Shown piece by piece: positions 8,241-16,252 of a stretch of 64,000 bases of DNA. The notes under the pieces were generated by a model, which was given only the letters and a program-made list of their open reading frames with translations, searched no databases and was not told the DNA's origin. The first letter of the stretch is position 1. Every line of letters begins with the position of its first letter. Made by a program: the position numbers and the translations under genes. Origin of the DNA: Azospirillum sp. RU38E (GTDB lineage: Bacteria; Pseudomonadota; Alphaproteobacteria; Azospirillales; Azospirillaceae); NCBI RefSeq assembly GCF_900188385.1, contig NZ_FZOI01000008.1, positions 142,186 through 206,185 of the forward strand. The letters are read 5' to 3'.

Positions 8241-9518
8241 ATGACGATCAGTCAGGAAAGCGGGGATTGGGGGGAGCCGGTACCCGCAGCGGGGGATGGC
8301 GGGGTACGGCAATCGGCGCGGATCGCGGTGGCGGTGAACCGCAGCGCCCTGTTCGCGCTGGCGCTGAAGAACCTGCTTTTTACCATCCTCACCATCGGCT
8401 TTTACCGGTTCTGGGCCCGCACCCATGTGCGCCGCCGGCTTTGGGGTTCCGTCGCCATCCTGGGGCAACCGCTGGCCTATACCGGCCGGGCCAAGGAACT
8501 GTTTGTCGGCTTTCTGCTGGCGCTGGTCATCCTGCTGCCGGCCTTCGGCCTGATCGGTCTGGTCGGCACGCTGGTGCCTCCCACCTCTGTCGGGGCGCAG
8601 ATGCTGTTCCAGGGGGGTGTCTTCCTGGTGCTGGGCGTGCTGGGGGTGATGGCGCTCTATTTCGCGCGGCGCTATCTGCTGACCCGCACGGTCTGGCGCG
8701 GCATCCATGCCGGGCAGGCCGGGCGGCTGGGCCGCTTCATGGCGGTGCATATCGGCTATTATCTGCTGCTGGTGCCGACATTGGGGCTGCTGAACCCCTG
8801 GGTGCAGGCGCGACTTTATAATTACCGGACCAACATCACCTTTTATGGCACGCAGGGTTTCACGGCCGATGCCAGCAGCCGGGGGCTGTGGCTGCGCTGG
8901 CTGCTCTGCTGGGCGCTGGCCCTGCTGGCCTATGCTCTGTTCTTCTATGGCTATTGGCCGGTGATGGAATGGGCGAAATCCCTGCCGGAATGGCAGACCG
9001 CCGGGCTGCCACCCCCGCCCCAGCCGATGCCGCTGTTCCTGCCCATGGGGCTGGGCATCGCGCTGACGCCGCTGGTCGCCATCGCCTATGCCTTCTACAA
9101 TGCGGCCCGGCTGGCCCGCTTCACCGCCGCCACCCGGCTGGGGGAGATAAGCTTCAGCTTCCCCGTCTCCCCCTGGCGGCTGCTGCTGATCCCGCTGGTG
9201 GCCGGGCTGATCATGATCGGCATTCTCTTTGCCGCCGGTATGCTGACGGGGTTGATCGCGGCCGGTGCCATGGCGGCAGCCGGCAAAGTATCCACAACCC
9301 TGTTCATGAGTGTGATCCCGATCATCATCTTCCTGCTGGCCTTTGCCAGCATCAGCATCGTCAACCTTGTCTGGACGACGGTGGAATATATGAAACTGGT
9401 CGCCCGTTATCTGCTGATCGACAATATCCAGGCGGCGGAGGATATCCTGAACCGGGGGATGCCGGCCCCCCGCCGGGGCGAAGGGTTGGCCGACGCACTG
9501 GGGGACGTCGGTATCTGA
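8241..9518 (+). CDS. DUF898 (YjgN-family) multi-pass membrane protein
   Basis: A 425-residue inner-membrane protein. It starts with a soluble stretch, then the family motif NLLFTILTIGFYRFWARTHVRR, followed by about seven hydrophobic segments (for example FLLALVILLPAFGLIGLVG and ITFYGTQGF between helices). The repeated 'FYRFWARTxVRR / YNYRTNITFYG' pattern is typical of YjgN. The molecular function is unknown. It is followed after 13 bases by an M48 metallopeptidase gene, an arrangement seen repeatedly for this family, suggesting that the pair works together at the membrane. Confidence 0.88.
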   Translation: MTISQESGDWGEPVPAAGDGGVRQSARIAVAVNRSALFALALKNLLFTILTIGFYRFWARTHVRRRLWGSVAILGQPLAYTGRAKELFVGFLLALVILLPAFGLIGLVGTLVPPTSVGAQMLFQGGVFLVLGVLGVMALYFARRYLLTRTVWRGIHAGQAGRLGRFMAVHIGYYLLLVPTLGLLNPWVQARLYNYRTNITFYGTQGFTADASSRGLWLRWLLCWALALLAYALFFYGYWPVMEWAKSLPEWQTAGLPPPPQPMPLFLPMGLGIALTPLVAIAYAFYNAARLARFTAATRLGEISFSFPVSPWRLLLIPLVAGLIMIGILFAAGMLTGLIAAGAMAAAGKVSTTLFMSVIPIIIFLLAFASISIVNLVWTTVEYMKLVARYLLIDNIQAAEDILNRGMPAPRRGEGLADALGDVGI

Positions 9519-9531
9519 CGGGTTGGGCAGA

Positions 9532-10650
9532 ATGGGACGGGCGATGCTGGAAGCCTTTTACGAGGATCGGGTCAGCCGCCGGCTGGTGCCGGTGGAACTG
9601 AGCCTGGATGGCGGGATGCTGCGCATCGCCCAGCCCGGCGGGCGGGAGCTGGACCGCTGGAACCCGCGTGACGTGGCCGCCCTGCCCGCCGATTCGGACG
9701 GGCGGCCCCGCTTTGCCCTGGCGGTGGATGCCCATGCCGCCCTGCTGGTCCCCGATGCCGCCCGCTTTACCGCGCTGTTGCAGCAGGCGGGCGGCCGTTC
9801 CCGAAAGGCGCATCGCCGCCGGCGGGAGGTGCCGATCCTGATCTGGATCGGCGGGGCGACGGCATCCACCCTGCTGCTGGCCTTTTTTGTGCTGCCCATG
9901 CTAGCCAGCATCCTGGCCCCGATGATCCCCGACGGGGTGCAGCGGCGGTTGGGCGATCAGGTGGCGGATGTGGCCACCATGCTGTTGACCCAATCCACCG
10001 TGGCGCGGGAATGTGTGGACCCGGCGGGCAAGCAGGCGCTGGACAAGCTGCGCGCCCTGCTGCCGCAAAGCGGGGTGCCGGATTTTCGCCTGCGCGTCAT
10101 CAAGGTGGAGTTGCCCAACGCCTTTGCCGTGCCCGGCCATATTGTGGTGACCGACGGCATCCTGAAAATCTCCCCCTCCCCCGAAGCGGCCTTGGCGGTG
10201 ACGGGGCATGAGCTGGGCCATATCGTCTATGGCCATTCCATGGAACGGGTAATGCGCTATACCCTGACCTCCACCCTGGTCTCGCTGGTGATCGGTGATT
10301 TCGGCGGCGGCTTCATGGCCGTCGCCGTGGGGCGGATGGTGGAGGCCGGGTTCAGCCAGGACCAGGAACGCCAGGCCGATGCCTATGCCGCGCAATTGCT
10401 GCACCAGGATGGCTACAGCGCCCGCAGCATGGCCATGCTGTTTGAGAAGATGCGCGCCCGGATCGGCGATGAAGGCAAGTTTGAAAGCTGGCTGGGCAGC
10501 CACCCGCAGCTGTCTGAACGCATCACCACCCTGCGCGCCCAGCCCGAACCACAGCCCCCAGCGGCGGAACCGGCACTGACGGCACGGGAATGGCGGGCGC
10601 TGCAAGGCATCTGCGCCACCCTGTCCAAAACGCCTGAGAAAGAAAAATAA
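9532..10650 (+). CDS. M48-family membrane metallopeptidase
   Basis: A 372-residue protein with a cytoplasmic N-terminal part, one transmembrane helix (about 103-128, ILIWIGGATASTLLLAFFVLPML), and an M48 catalytic domain. The zinc motif HELGH is at about 226-230 (VTGHELGHIVYGHSM), and the third ligand is in the following FSQDQERQADAYA segment. It is likely a periplasm-facing protease related to BepA/LoiP and HtpX. The ATG at 9532 was chosen; TTG 9523 and ATG 9544 are alternatives and no start has a strong Shine-Dalgarno. Probably cotranscribed with the DUF898 gene. Confidence 0.9.
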   Translation: MGRAMLEAFYEDRVSRRLVPVELSLDGGMLRIAQPGGRELDRWNPRDVAALPADSDGRPRFALAVDAHAALLVPDAARFTALLQQAGGRSRKAHRRRREVPILIWIGGATASTLLLAFFVLPMLASILAPMIPDGVQRRLGDQVADVATMLLTQSTVARECVDPAGKQALDKLRALLPQSGVPDFRLRVIKVELPNAFAVPGHIVVTDGILKISPSPEAALAVTGHELGHIVYGHSMERVMRYTLTSTLVSLVIGDFGGGFMAVAVGRMVEAGFSQDQERQADAYAAQLLHQDGYSARSMAMLFEKMRARIGDEGKFESWLGSHPQLSERITTLRAQPEPQPPAAEPALTAREWRALQGICATLSKTPEKEK

Positions 10651-10695
10651 CCATCCCGCTTTTTGTCTCCAGCCTCCCCATTTGGCCCATTGTAA

Positions 10696-10712
10696 TTAAG
10701 AATGATTCGCAA
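10696..10712. promoter_or_regulatory. Fur-box-like palindrome
   Basis: TTAAGAATGATTCGCAA is centred on GAAT-G-ATTC, with 12 of 16 arm positions symmetric, in an AT-rich pocket 36 bases before the next start codon. It resembles Fur-type iron boxes; which iron regulator (Fur, Irr or RirA type) would bind cannot be said from sequence. Confidence 0.45.
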
Positions 10713-10747
10713 TAGATTATCACCAGCCAATCCGGAGGAGGCAGGCG

Positions 10748-11344
10748 ATGAATGAGCAGGTGGCATGGTGGCCGGACCTTGTGGCGATCGGCCCGGCGTT
10801 GGGGTCCGGCAGTCCGGCGGAAAGCGGCAGTGGGGCGGAGATCCATGTGCTGCGCGCCCGCCAGCTGGCCGACCGCATCGACGGCACCACCGTCTTCTCC
10901 CTCTCCCGGCCGGAACAGCTGCTGCTCTGGTCGGCGCGGCGTTGGCGCCATGGTCGCTTCCGCTGGGATCAGGTGGAGGCAGAGTTCAAGCGTCTGCTGG
11001 CATGCTGCTGGGCCGATGCCCTGCTGGGCTGGGAGGATGCGCTGGAACAGCTGCACCAATATCCCAGCAGCCGGCCGGAAATCGGCAATGGCTGTATCAG
11101 CACATTAAGCCGTGATGAACGCGCGCTGCTGACCCTGATGGCCGGGCTGCAGCGGCCCCGGCTGGTGCTGGGCGACCTGTTGCTGGCCCGGCTGGCCACG
11201 CCCGGTATGCGGGCCGAGCTGGTAGCCACCCTGCGCGCCGTGGCCACCAGCTTCGCCATGGGCGGCCAGTGCCTGCCGCTGCGGGGCCCTGCCCCCACGG
11301 CTTGCCCACACTCCCCCCTGCCCCCGCTGCGGCTGGTGCAGTAA
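10748..11344 (+). CDS. Hypothetical protein behind a Fur-like box
   Basis: A 198-residue soluble protein without signal peptide or obvious membrane segment. A very strong Shine-Dalgarno (GGAGGAGG) precedes the ATG at 10748, which supports expression. The middle is Trp/Arg rich (LLLWSARRWRHGRFRWDQVEAEFKRLL), and the end is proline rich (RGPAPTACPHSPLPPLRLVQ). I do not recognise the family. The Fur-like palindrome upstream and the convergent TonB-dependent receptor suggest an iron-linked role, which is inference only. Its stop codon TAA is fused to the edge of a family A repeat (TAATACCAA). Confidence 0.7.
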   Translation: MNEQVAWWPDLVAIGPALGSGSPAESGSGAEIHVLRARQLADRIDGTTVFSLSRPEQLLLWSARRWRHGRFRWDQVEAEFKRLLACCWADALLGWEDALEQLHQYPSSRPEIGNGCISTLSRDERALLTLMAGLQRPRLVLGDLLLARLATPGMRAELVATLRAVATSFAMGGQCLPLRGPAPTACPHSPLPPLRLVQ

Positions 11345-11500
11345 TACCAACCCGCCTAAAGGTTGACCTTAAGGCGGGTTGGAGGCCGGCGACTGCCGGC
11401 CCGCGGGCCCGTGCCCGCGTAAGCCAAGGGCGTGGATGCGCCCGCCCGGCGCCTGAGGGAACGCAAAATCTCTCTTGATCAGGACCGATCAAGAGAGATT
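11345..11500 (+). repeat. Family A repeat, copy 3 (full length, best type copy)
   Basis: Hairpin 1 is CCAACCCGCCTAAAGG against CCTTAAGGCGGGTTGG (11347-11382). Inner stem 1 is GCCGGC-GACT-GCCGGC (11385-11400), and inner stem 2 is CGCGGGC-CCGT-GCCCGCG (11402-11419). The linker TAAGCCAAG precedes inner stem 3, GGGCG against CGCCC (11428-11443). Then come the linker GCCCGGCGCCTGAGGGAACGC (11441 on) and hairpin 2, AATCTCTCTTGATC-AGGACC-GATCAAGAGAGATT (11467-11500). It fills the space between two convergent genes. Confidence 0.88.
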
Positions 11501-11507
11501 GACGCTA

Positions 11508-13655
11508 TCAGAAATGCCAGCCGGCCCGCACGTACCAGAAGCCACCATTATAGCCGAAGGGCGAGGCATCGATATATTGGTTGCCATTGCCGGGCAGGCC
11601 GGTGAAACGGTCGATTGAGCGCAAATCCTTGCCCTGGGTACGGGTCTTGACGGCGTTGGTCAGATATTGCAGCCGGTTAAGCTCATTGGCGTTCGACACG
11701 CCCAGGGCCGCCAGGGCTGCCCGGTCCTTGTCGGTGACGACAAAGGCCTGCGACATGCCCAGCCGGTCGCGGATGGTGATGTTGTAATAATCAACCGTCA
11801 GGTTGACGCCTGAACCGGGGGTGAGGACGATACCACCGGTAAGGTTGACCGATTTTTCCGGCTTCACCGGCACCGCGCCATAATAGATCGCCGCCGGATT
11901 ATCCACCGCGAAGGTACCGGTCTGCACCGGGGTGGTGCTGCCGGCGACAAAGCTCAGCACCACATTATTGACACTGGTCTGGCCCGGTGTGGGGGCGTGG
12001 AAGCCGGTGCTGGCGGCACCGCGCACCGCAATGACAGGGGAAAGGTTATAGCGCGCCGATCCCTTGACATTGGTGGTCGAACCGAACGTGTTGAAATCCT
12101 CGTAGCGGGCGGCGGCGCCGAGGGTGAAATCCTCCGTCACCTCGGTTTCCAGATCAATATAGCCGGCATAGGAGCGCCGCGAACTGGACCCCGCATTGTC
12201 CGGCCCATACCCGGTGATCCCGTTGGAGCCGACGGAGCTGACGACGGTGAAGGTCGAATTGTCGGGCCGCTGTACCACCTGGCGAGCATAGGGCCCCGCA
12301 TTCCAGGCGGCCTTGTCACCCAGGCTCACCTCATAGGTATCCCGGCGATATTCTGCGCCCACGGCGACATTCAGCGGGCTGGCCAGCCCGATTTCCATCG
12401 GATAGCTGGCATCGGCATTCAGGGTAAGCTCCCGCTGCTGCAACTTGCCGATATAGAAGCTCGTCGGGCTGTCCGGCCCATAGGATGGGTTGACCGTGTT
12501 CTTCAGGAAATAGCGCATCTGGTTCTGTCCGTAACTGGCGGACAGGTCATAGCTCAGTTTTCCAGCATTGCCGCGATAGCCCACCGTTTCCGACACATCT
12601 TCAATCTTGCCGGTGAAGATCGGCGTGAAGCCGGCCGGGAACAGCTGGGTATAATTGAAGGTCGGGCCGGCTGCGTTGCGATTGCCATTGGGCAGCTGGG
12701 CCAGATAATAGGTCACCCCGAACAGGGCTGTCCGGGCGAAGTTGGTGGTATCGAACGACTGGCGATAATTGAAATTCTGGCTACCTTCGCTGTTGCCGTA
12801 ATTGCCGAAGAAATAAAGATCGCCATCGCCCAGATTGATGCCGCCATTGATGAAGATGCGCTTGGCCTCAATCGCCGTCTTGCCCCATTTCTGCACCGGA
12901 TTGGGGATGTTCAGATCGGGCCGGGCCTGGGAAAGCTGCAGGGCGCCGGGGCGTTGGGTGCCCCGGCTGGTTTCACCGCTGTCCGTATATTCGGCGCTGA
13001 CATTCAGAAAGCCCTTGTCACCCAGCGCGAAGCCGCCATTGAGGGCAACCTGATAGTCCCGGCCATCCCCTTCATAATATTGGCCATAGCGGGCCTGACC
13101 GGTAAAACCGGAATCGGCCTTCTTCAAGGCGATATTGATCACGCCGGCGATGGCATCGGAACCATATTGCGCCGAGGCCCCGTCGCGCAGCACCTCCACC
13201 CGGTCAATGGCGATGGCCGGGATCTGCGAGAGATCCACCGCCTGGCTCAACAGTGACAGGGCGCTGACATCGATATTCACCAGGGACGAGCGGTGCCGCC
13301 GCTTGCTGTTGACCAGCACAAGCGTCTGATCGGGCGGTAGACCCCGCATATTGGGGGGGCGAACGAAGGAAGAGCCCTGCGAAATCGATGCCTGCGGGAC
13401 GCTGAAGGCCGGAATGACATTCTGGAACAGGGCGTTGGTGTCAGACGAGCCCTGGCGGGTCAAATCTTCTGCGGTGAAAACATCAATGGGGGTGACCGAT
13501 TGGGTAACGGTGCGGTTGTCGCGCCGGGTGCCGGTCACAATGATCTCTTCCAGAAGAATATCTTCTGATTTTTGGGCAATAGCCTGCGTTTTTTCTTGTG
13601 CGTAAGCGGAATCGTTTAAAGATGGAAAAAATAAAAATACACATTTCGATGACAT
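11508..13655 (-). CDS. TonB-dependent outer-membrane receptor
   Basis: About 715 residues. Near the N-terminus the sequence LLEEIIVTGTRRDN carries the TonB-box/plug start, followed by a plug domain (TPIDVFTAEDLTRQG, MRGLPPDQTLVLVN, IDRVEVLRDGASAQYGSDAIAGVINI) and a 22-strand barrel ending in aromatic F (YVRAGWHF). The ligand is unknown: siderophore, haem, cobalamin or saccharide. The start is uncertain. ATG 13655 is used because it overlaps the stop of a short upstream reading frame with a good Shine-Dalgarno; an in-frame TTG at 13715 has none. The predicted signal (KCVFLFFPSLNDSAYAQ) is unusually short. The 5' end and promoter are AT-rich compared with the neighbours. Confidence 0.88.
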   Translation of the reverse strand: MSSKCVFLFFPSLNDSAYAQEKTQAIAQKSEDILLEEIIVTGTRRDNRTVTQSVTPIDVFTAEDLTRQGSSDTNALFQNVIPAFSVPQASISQGSSFVRPPNMRGLPPDQTLVLVNSKRRHRSSLVNIDVSALSLLSQAVDLSQIPAIAIDRVEVLRDGASAQYGSDAIAGVINIALKKADSGFTGQARYGQYYEGDGRDYQVALNGGFALGDKGFLNVSAEYTDSGETSRGTQRPGALQLSQARPDLNIPNPVQKWGKTAIEAKRIFINGGINLGDGDLYFFGNYGNSEGSQNFNYRQSFDTTNFARTALFGVTYYLAQLPNGNRNAAGPTFNYTQLFPAGFTPIFTGKIEDVSETVGYRGNAGKLSYDLSASYGQNQMRYFLKNTVNPSYGPDSPTSFYIGKLQQRELTLNADASYPMEIGLASPLNVAVGAEYRRDTYEVSLGDKAAWNAGPYARQVVQRPDNSTFTVVSSVGSNGITGYGPDNAGSSSRRSYAGYIDLETEVTEDFTLGAAARYEDFNTFGSTTNVKGSARYNLSPVIAVRGAASTGFHAPTPGQTSVNNVVLSFVAGSTTPVQTGTFAVDNPAAIYYGAVPVKPEKSVNLTGGIVLTPGSGVNLTVDYYNITIRDRLGMSQAFVVTDKDRAALAALGVSNANELNRLQYLTNAVKTRTQGKDLRSIDRFTGLPGNGNQYIDASPFGYNGGFWYVRAGWHF

Positions 13656-13681
13656 TAGGACGTGTTTTGCAGTATTTTCAT
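13655..13681 (-). promoter_or_regulatory. Possible 8-codon leader ORF coupled to the TonB receptor
   Basis: On the minus strand AGGGGA and a 7-base gap precede ATG AAA ATA CTG CAA AAC ACG TCC TAA, encoding MKILQNTS. Its TAA overlaps the receptor ATG (TAATG), the usual geometry of translational coupling. It is the only good Shine-Dalgarno in the area. It could instead mark a frameshift that has separated the true signal-peptide start from the receptor. Confidence 0.35.
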
Positions 13682-13828
13682 TTACCGGTCCCCTGTTGAT
13701 TTTGATATACGCCAATTATTATTATTTCATCACGGAAATAAATTTGATGATATTTATGTTTTGGCGCTTTGAAAGCATACGCCTTGGATGCTTCATAAAA
13801 TTGCGTTGTTTTGCCTACAGACGGCATT

Positions 13829-13932
13829 AGAGCGGATCGCGGAAAAGCGGAATCGCTTTGGAGCGTGAATCCGCTCGCTGAACAAGGACTTAGAGCCGGG
13901 TGCGTTTCCGTTTAAACGCACCCGGCTCTAAA
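13829..13932 (+). repeat. Family B repeat, copy 1 (104 bp)
   Basis: Outer stem GAGCGGAT...ATCCGCTC encloses GCGGAAAAGCGGAATCGC, followed by AACAAGG and a long hairpin TAGAGCCGGGTGCGTTT / AAACGCACCCGGCTCTA. The same 104 bases occur in the opposite orientation at 19388-19491 with one visible difference. No coding frame is evident. Confidence 0.85.
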
Positions 13933-14304
13933 CGCCAAAACAGGGGCGACACTGCGCACACCATGCCAGATCGATAGATTCTTTTGTGAAAACAGGGCCG
14001 CTGCTGTTGGCTGTTGCAGCAGGGTGGGGCCAAAAAAAAAGCCCGCGCCTGGGAACCAGGGCGGGCCTTAAGTCTTGGCAGTTGGATCCTGTAAAATAAT
14101 GACAGGACGTGGAAATGAATGCGCTGATTTTTAAGGGGCGTCAACAGTAAAAACGATATTTTTTTAAGAAAAAATACCATCTTTACTTACAATAAAGCAA
14201 AATAAACCCGTTGCTGGACTTGTTTGCAGCATCAGATTGACATGGATGGATTTCGGGTGTGCCGGGTCGCACGCATCTGCCAGGGGGCGATACGGGATAC
14301 CGGG
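13933..14304. other. AT-rich intergenic gap with one terminator
   Basis: About 370 bases. It contains the minus-strand terminator at 14032-14066 and otherwise AT-rich DNA with no gene that I can support. Confidence 0.55.
14032..14066 (-). terminator. Rho-independent terminator, minus strand
   Basis: On the minus strand, GCCCGC.CCTGG (written on plus 14041-14052) pairs with CCAGG.CGGGC (14056-14066) around a 3-base loop, and the transcript then runs into nine U (14032-14040). Being oriented to the minus strand, it supports a real minus-strand transcript arriving from 14305 upward. Confidence 0.8.
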
Positions 14305-14673
14305 TTAAACGGTCGGGGGGCCGGTGGGCCAGGGGGTGGTCAGGTCGCTGGCGCTGGGCGGCGGGGCGCCGCCAATGGTCAGCGCGATGATGCGGCGGCG
14401 CAGCGGGCAGTTAAGGCCCGGTTCCGCCGGCAGACCATCATTGCCGGCATCATCGCTGAAGGAGGTGGGGGGCGGTGCCTCCGCAGCGGACAAGGCCGCC
14501 AGGGGCAGGGCGTCATCATCATCCTGAACGGGGGGCGCCGCCGGATCAAAGGCGGTGACGGCTGTCACCATCTGCTGGATCACGGGCGCAGCAGTCGCCT
14601 CCCCGCTGTTGGTGGGGACCAGCAGCAGGACAGACAGGCTCAGCAGCAGGATCAGCAGCCGATGGATGCACAC
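14305..14673 (-). CDS. Hypothetical exported or membrane-anchored small protein
   Basis: About 122 residues from a GTG at 14673 (VCIHRLLILLLSLSVLLLVP), a basic start and a hydrophobic stretch that reads as a signal peptide or anchor, with GGGGAG 13 bases upstream. The rest is low-complexity, rich in Ala, Pro and Asp (PPVQDDDDALPLAALSAAEAPPP), ending PTGPPTV. Longer in-frame starts (14736, 14805) lack a signal-like N-terminus. No family was recognised. The main support is the signal-like sequence and the strong minus-strand terminator downstream; the plus-strand frame over the same bases looks like an antisense shadow. Confidence 0.45.
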   Translation of the reverse strand: MCIHRLLILLLSLSVLLLVPTNSGEATAAPVIQQMVTAVTAFDPAAPPVQDDDDALPLAALSAAEAPPPTSFSDDAGNDGLPAEPGLNCPLRRRIIALTIGGAPPPSASDLTTPWPTGPPTV

Positions 14674-14919
14674 GGCGCGATGACAACTCCCCGTCGGTGG
14701 AGGATAGGGTTCATCCTCTCCCCAGATCATGGTCATGGAATCGGGCCAAGGTCCAGCGGCCAAGCCATGCCGTCGGTATATGGGCGCCATCAGGGTCGCT
14801 GCCAAGCACCCTCATATCCTTATCACAAGGAGCGGCCGGGGGTTTTTTCATCCGCGCCGGTCGGTGCGGATGGTATAGCAGCGGGGTGATCCCTTTCTCC
14901 TTACCACCGGCCCTGCCCC

Positions 14920-15300
14920 ATGCCCTATGACATCATCGATGATGAAAGCATCGCCGCCCTGATCGTGGAATTTTACGGGGAGGCGCGGCGTGACCCGGTG
15001 CTGGGGCCGATCTTTCTGCGCATGGTGGGGGAGGAGGATGCCGCCTGGGCCTTGCATCTGCGCAAGGTGCATGATTTCTGGTCCTCGGTGATGCTGGCCA
15101 CCGCCCGCTATGATGGCCGGCCGATGCAGGCCCATGCCATGATCGAGGGGCTGGGGCCTGCCCATTTCGCCCGCTGGCTGGTGCTGTTCGGCATGGTGGC
15201 CGACCGGCTGTTCACCCCCGATGCCGCCGCCGCCTTCCGCGCCAAGGCCGACAAGATGGCCTTGGCGCTGCAGAACGGCATCGCCCTTGCGCGGGGCTAG
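14920..15300 (+). CDS. Truncated haemoglobin, group III
   Basis: A 126-residue soluble haem protein. The start MPYDIIDDESIAALIVEFYGEARRDPVLGPIF is typical of group III truncated globins, including the FY..(R/K)DP.LGPIF segment. The proximal-histidine region lies around MQAHAMIEGLGPAHFARWLVLF. Roles suggested for this group are NO or O2 handling or redox sensing; none can be assigned from the sequence alone. The ATG at 14920 follows a cytosine-rich leader with no strong Shine-Dalgarno. No cotranscribed partner is evident. Confidence 0.9.
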   Translation: MPYDIIDDESIAALIVEFYGEARRDPVLGPIFLRMVGEEDAAWALHLRKVHDFWSSVMLATARYDGRPMQAHAMIEGLGPAHFARWLVLFGMVADRLFTPDAAAAFRAKADKMALALQNGIALARG

Positions 15301-15368
15301 GCGGATGATTATCTGGGGGTGAGCATTTTGCCCTGCCTGCGCATTGACCGTTTTGTCCCTTAAGGCCC

Positions 15369-15797
15369 GTGATCGTGACCCTGTCCGCCCCGTCCGCCGC
15401 TGACCGGCTTTCCGCGCCTCTGGCGCGGTGGCTGCGCCATGGGCCGGAGCGGGCAAAGGCGGCGCTGCTGCTGTTGCTGCTGGCCCTGGCTGGCGGCTTG
15501 GGGCTGGGCGGCCTGCCGGGGGCGGAGGCGGAACGGGCAGGCACCAGCGCCAACAGCAGTGCCAGCCGCAGCAGCGTTCCCCCGGCATTGCTGGCCGTTG
15601 CCACGGTGGCGGAACAGGCGGCACCAACACCTGCCGGTACCGGCGGTGGCGCGATGCTGCCCCCGGCGTCCCCCGCCCTGCCACCCCCGGCCTTCGCCGG
15701 GTTGCTGTTGCTGGGCCTGGGCGTCTGCTGGGTGGGCCGTTCCATCCGCACCGGCCCCCGCCAGCCGACCGGCCCGCCCTGGGCATTTTCCCACTGA
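15369..15797 (+). CDS. Hypothetical membrane protein
   Basis: A 142-residue frame from GTG 15369. Two hydrophobic segments (about 31-50, AALLLLLLALAGGLGLGG, and about 108-123, FAGLLLLGLGVCWVG) flank a Ser/Ala/Pro-rich middle. All other frames here are also open because of the extreme GC content, so the evidence is only the plausible membrane topology, the position downstream of the globin gene on the same strand, and the stop just before the next small gene. No family was recognised. Confidence 0.4.
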   Translation: MIVTLSAPSAADRLSAPLARWLRHGPERAKAALLLLLLALAGGLGLGGLPGAEAERAGTSANSSASRSSVPPALLAVATVAEQAAPTPAGTGGGAMLPPASPALPPPAFAGLLLLGLGVCWVGRSIRTGPRQPTGPPWAFSH

Positions 15798-15922
15798 ACC
15801 TGCTTCATCGGCACCCGCCGGCCGGGTGCCTGCGCTATCGGGCGGCCATCACCGACCTTGCACCCCGCGCCCTGTGAGCGCGCGTGGCCATGGGCCGCCC
15901 CTGTTCGGGAAAGTGTTTGACC

Positions 15923-16081
15923 ATGAAGAAGTCGTTTTTCATCTATGGCGGCGCCATTGCCACGGCCCTGGGCGTGATGAGTGTCAACCGTCGCTGGGGT
16001 GGCTTTCTGTTGCTGATGACCTTGATCGCCTGGTTCCTGCACAGCGTTTTCGCCAGCACGGGCGATCAGCAGCGCCTGTAA
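15923..16081 (+). CDS. Small membrane protein, 52 residues
   Basis: MKKSFFIYGGAIATALGV opens a 52-residue protein with two hydrophobic helices (about 5-18 and 26-43, GGFLLLMTLIAWFLHSVF) joined by a short basic turn (NRRWG). A longer in-frame start at 15884 exists, but the MKK start is natural for a small inner-membrane protein. Function unknown. It is followed by a family A repeat and then by hslV. Confidence 0.6.
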   Translation: MKKSFFIYGGAIATALGVMSVNRRWGGFLLLMTLIAWFLHSVFASTGDQQRL

Positions 16082-16096
16082 CCAGCCGTCTAACTT

Positions 16097-16204
16097 TTCG
16101 CTTTCCTCAGTCGCCGGCGCTGCATCCGCAGCTTGGCTGCGCGCCACGAGGCGCGCGGCGGCAGTCGCCGCCGAAGCTGTTTTCGGGCAGCCGAAAACAG
16201 CTTT
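16097..16204 (-). repeat. Family A repeat, copy 4 (reverse orientation, hairpin 2 lost)
   Basis: Read on the plus strand: TTTCCTCAGTCGCCGGCG (linker), CGCTGC-ATC-CGCAGC-like stem 3, CTTGGCT linker, stem 2 GCGCGC-CACGA-GGCGCGC, stem 1 GGCGGC-AGTC-GCCGCC, and hairpin 1 AAGCTGTTTTCGG-GCAG-CCGAAAACAGCTT. Stem 1 differs from copy 3 at paired positions, yet pairing is intact. Confidence 0.75.
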
Positions 16205-16208
16205 AATG

Positions 16209-16237
16209 ACCGGCGGTTGCTGCCTGCAACCGCCGGT
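16209..16237. terminator. Perfect hairpin upstream of hslV
   Basis: ACCGGCGGTTG-CTGCCTG-CAACCGCCGGT is an 11-bp perfect stem directly after the family A copy. No clear U-run follows, so it is a terminator-like or boundary hairpin rather than a proven terminator. Confidence 0.5.
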
Positions 16238-16252
16238 TTGCGTTTCTGCCTT

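Noticed and set aside
14224..14889. 221-codon plus-strand frame opposite the small exported protein
   Set aside because: Gly/Arg/Gln-rich low-complexity shadow; the minus strand has a signal-like start and a terminator.
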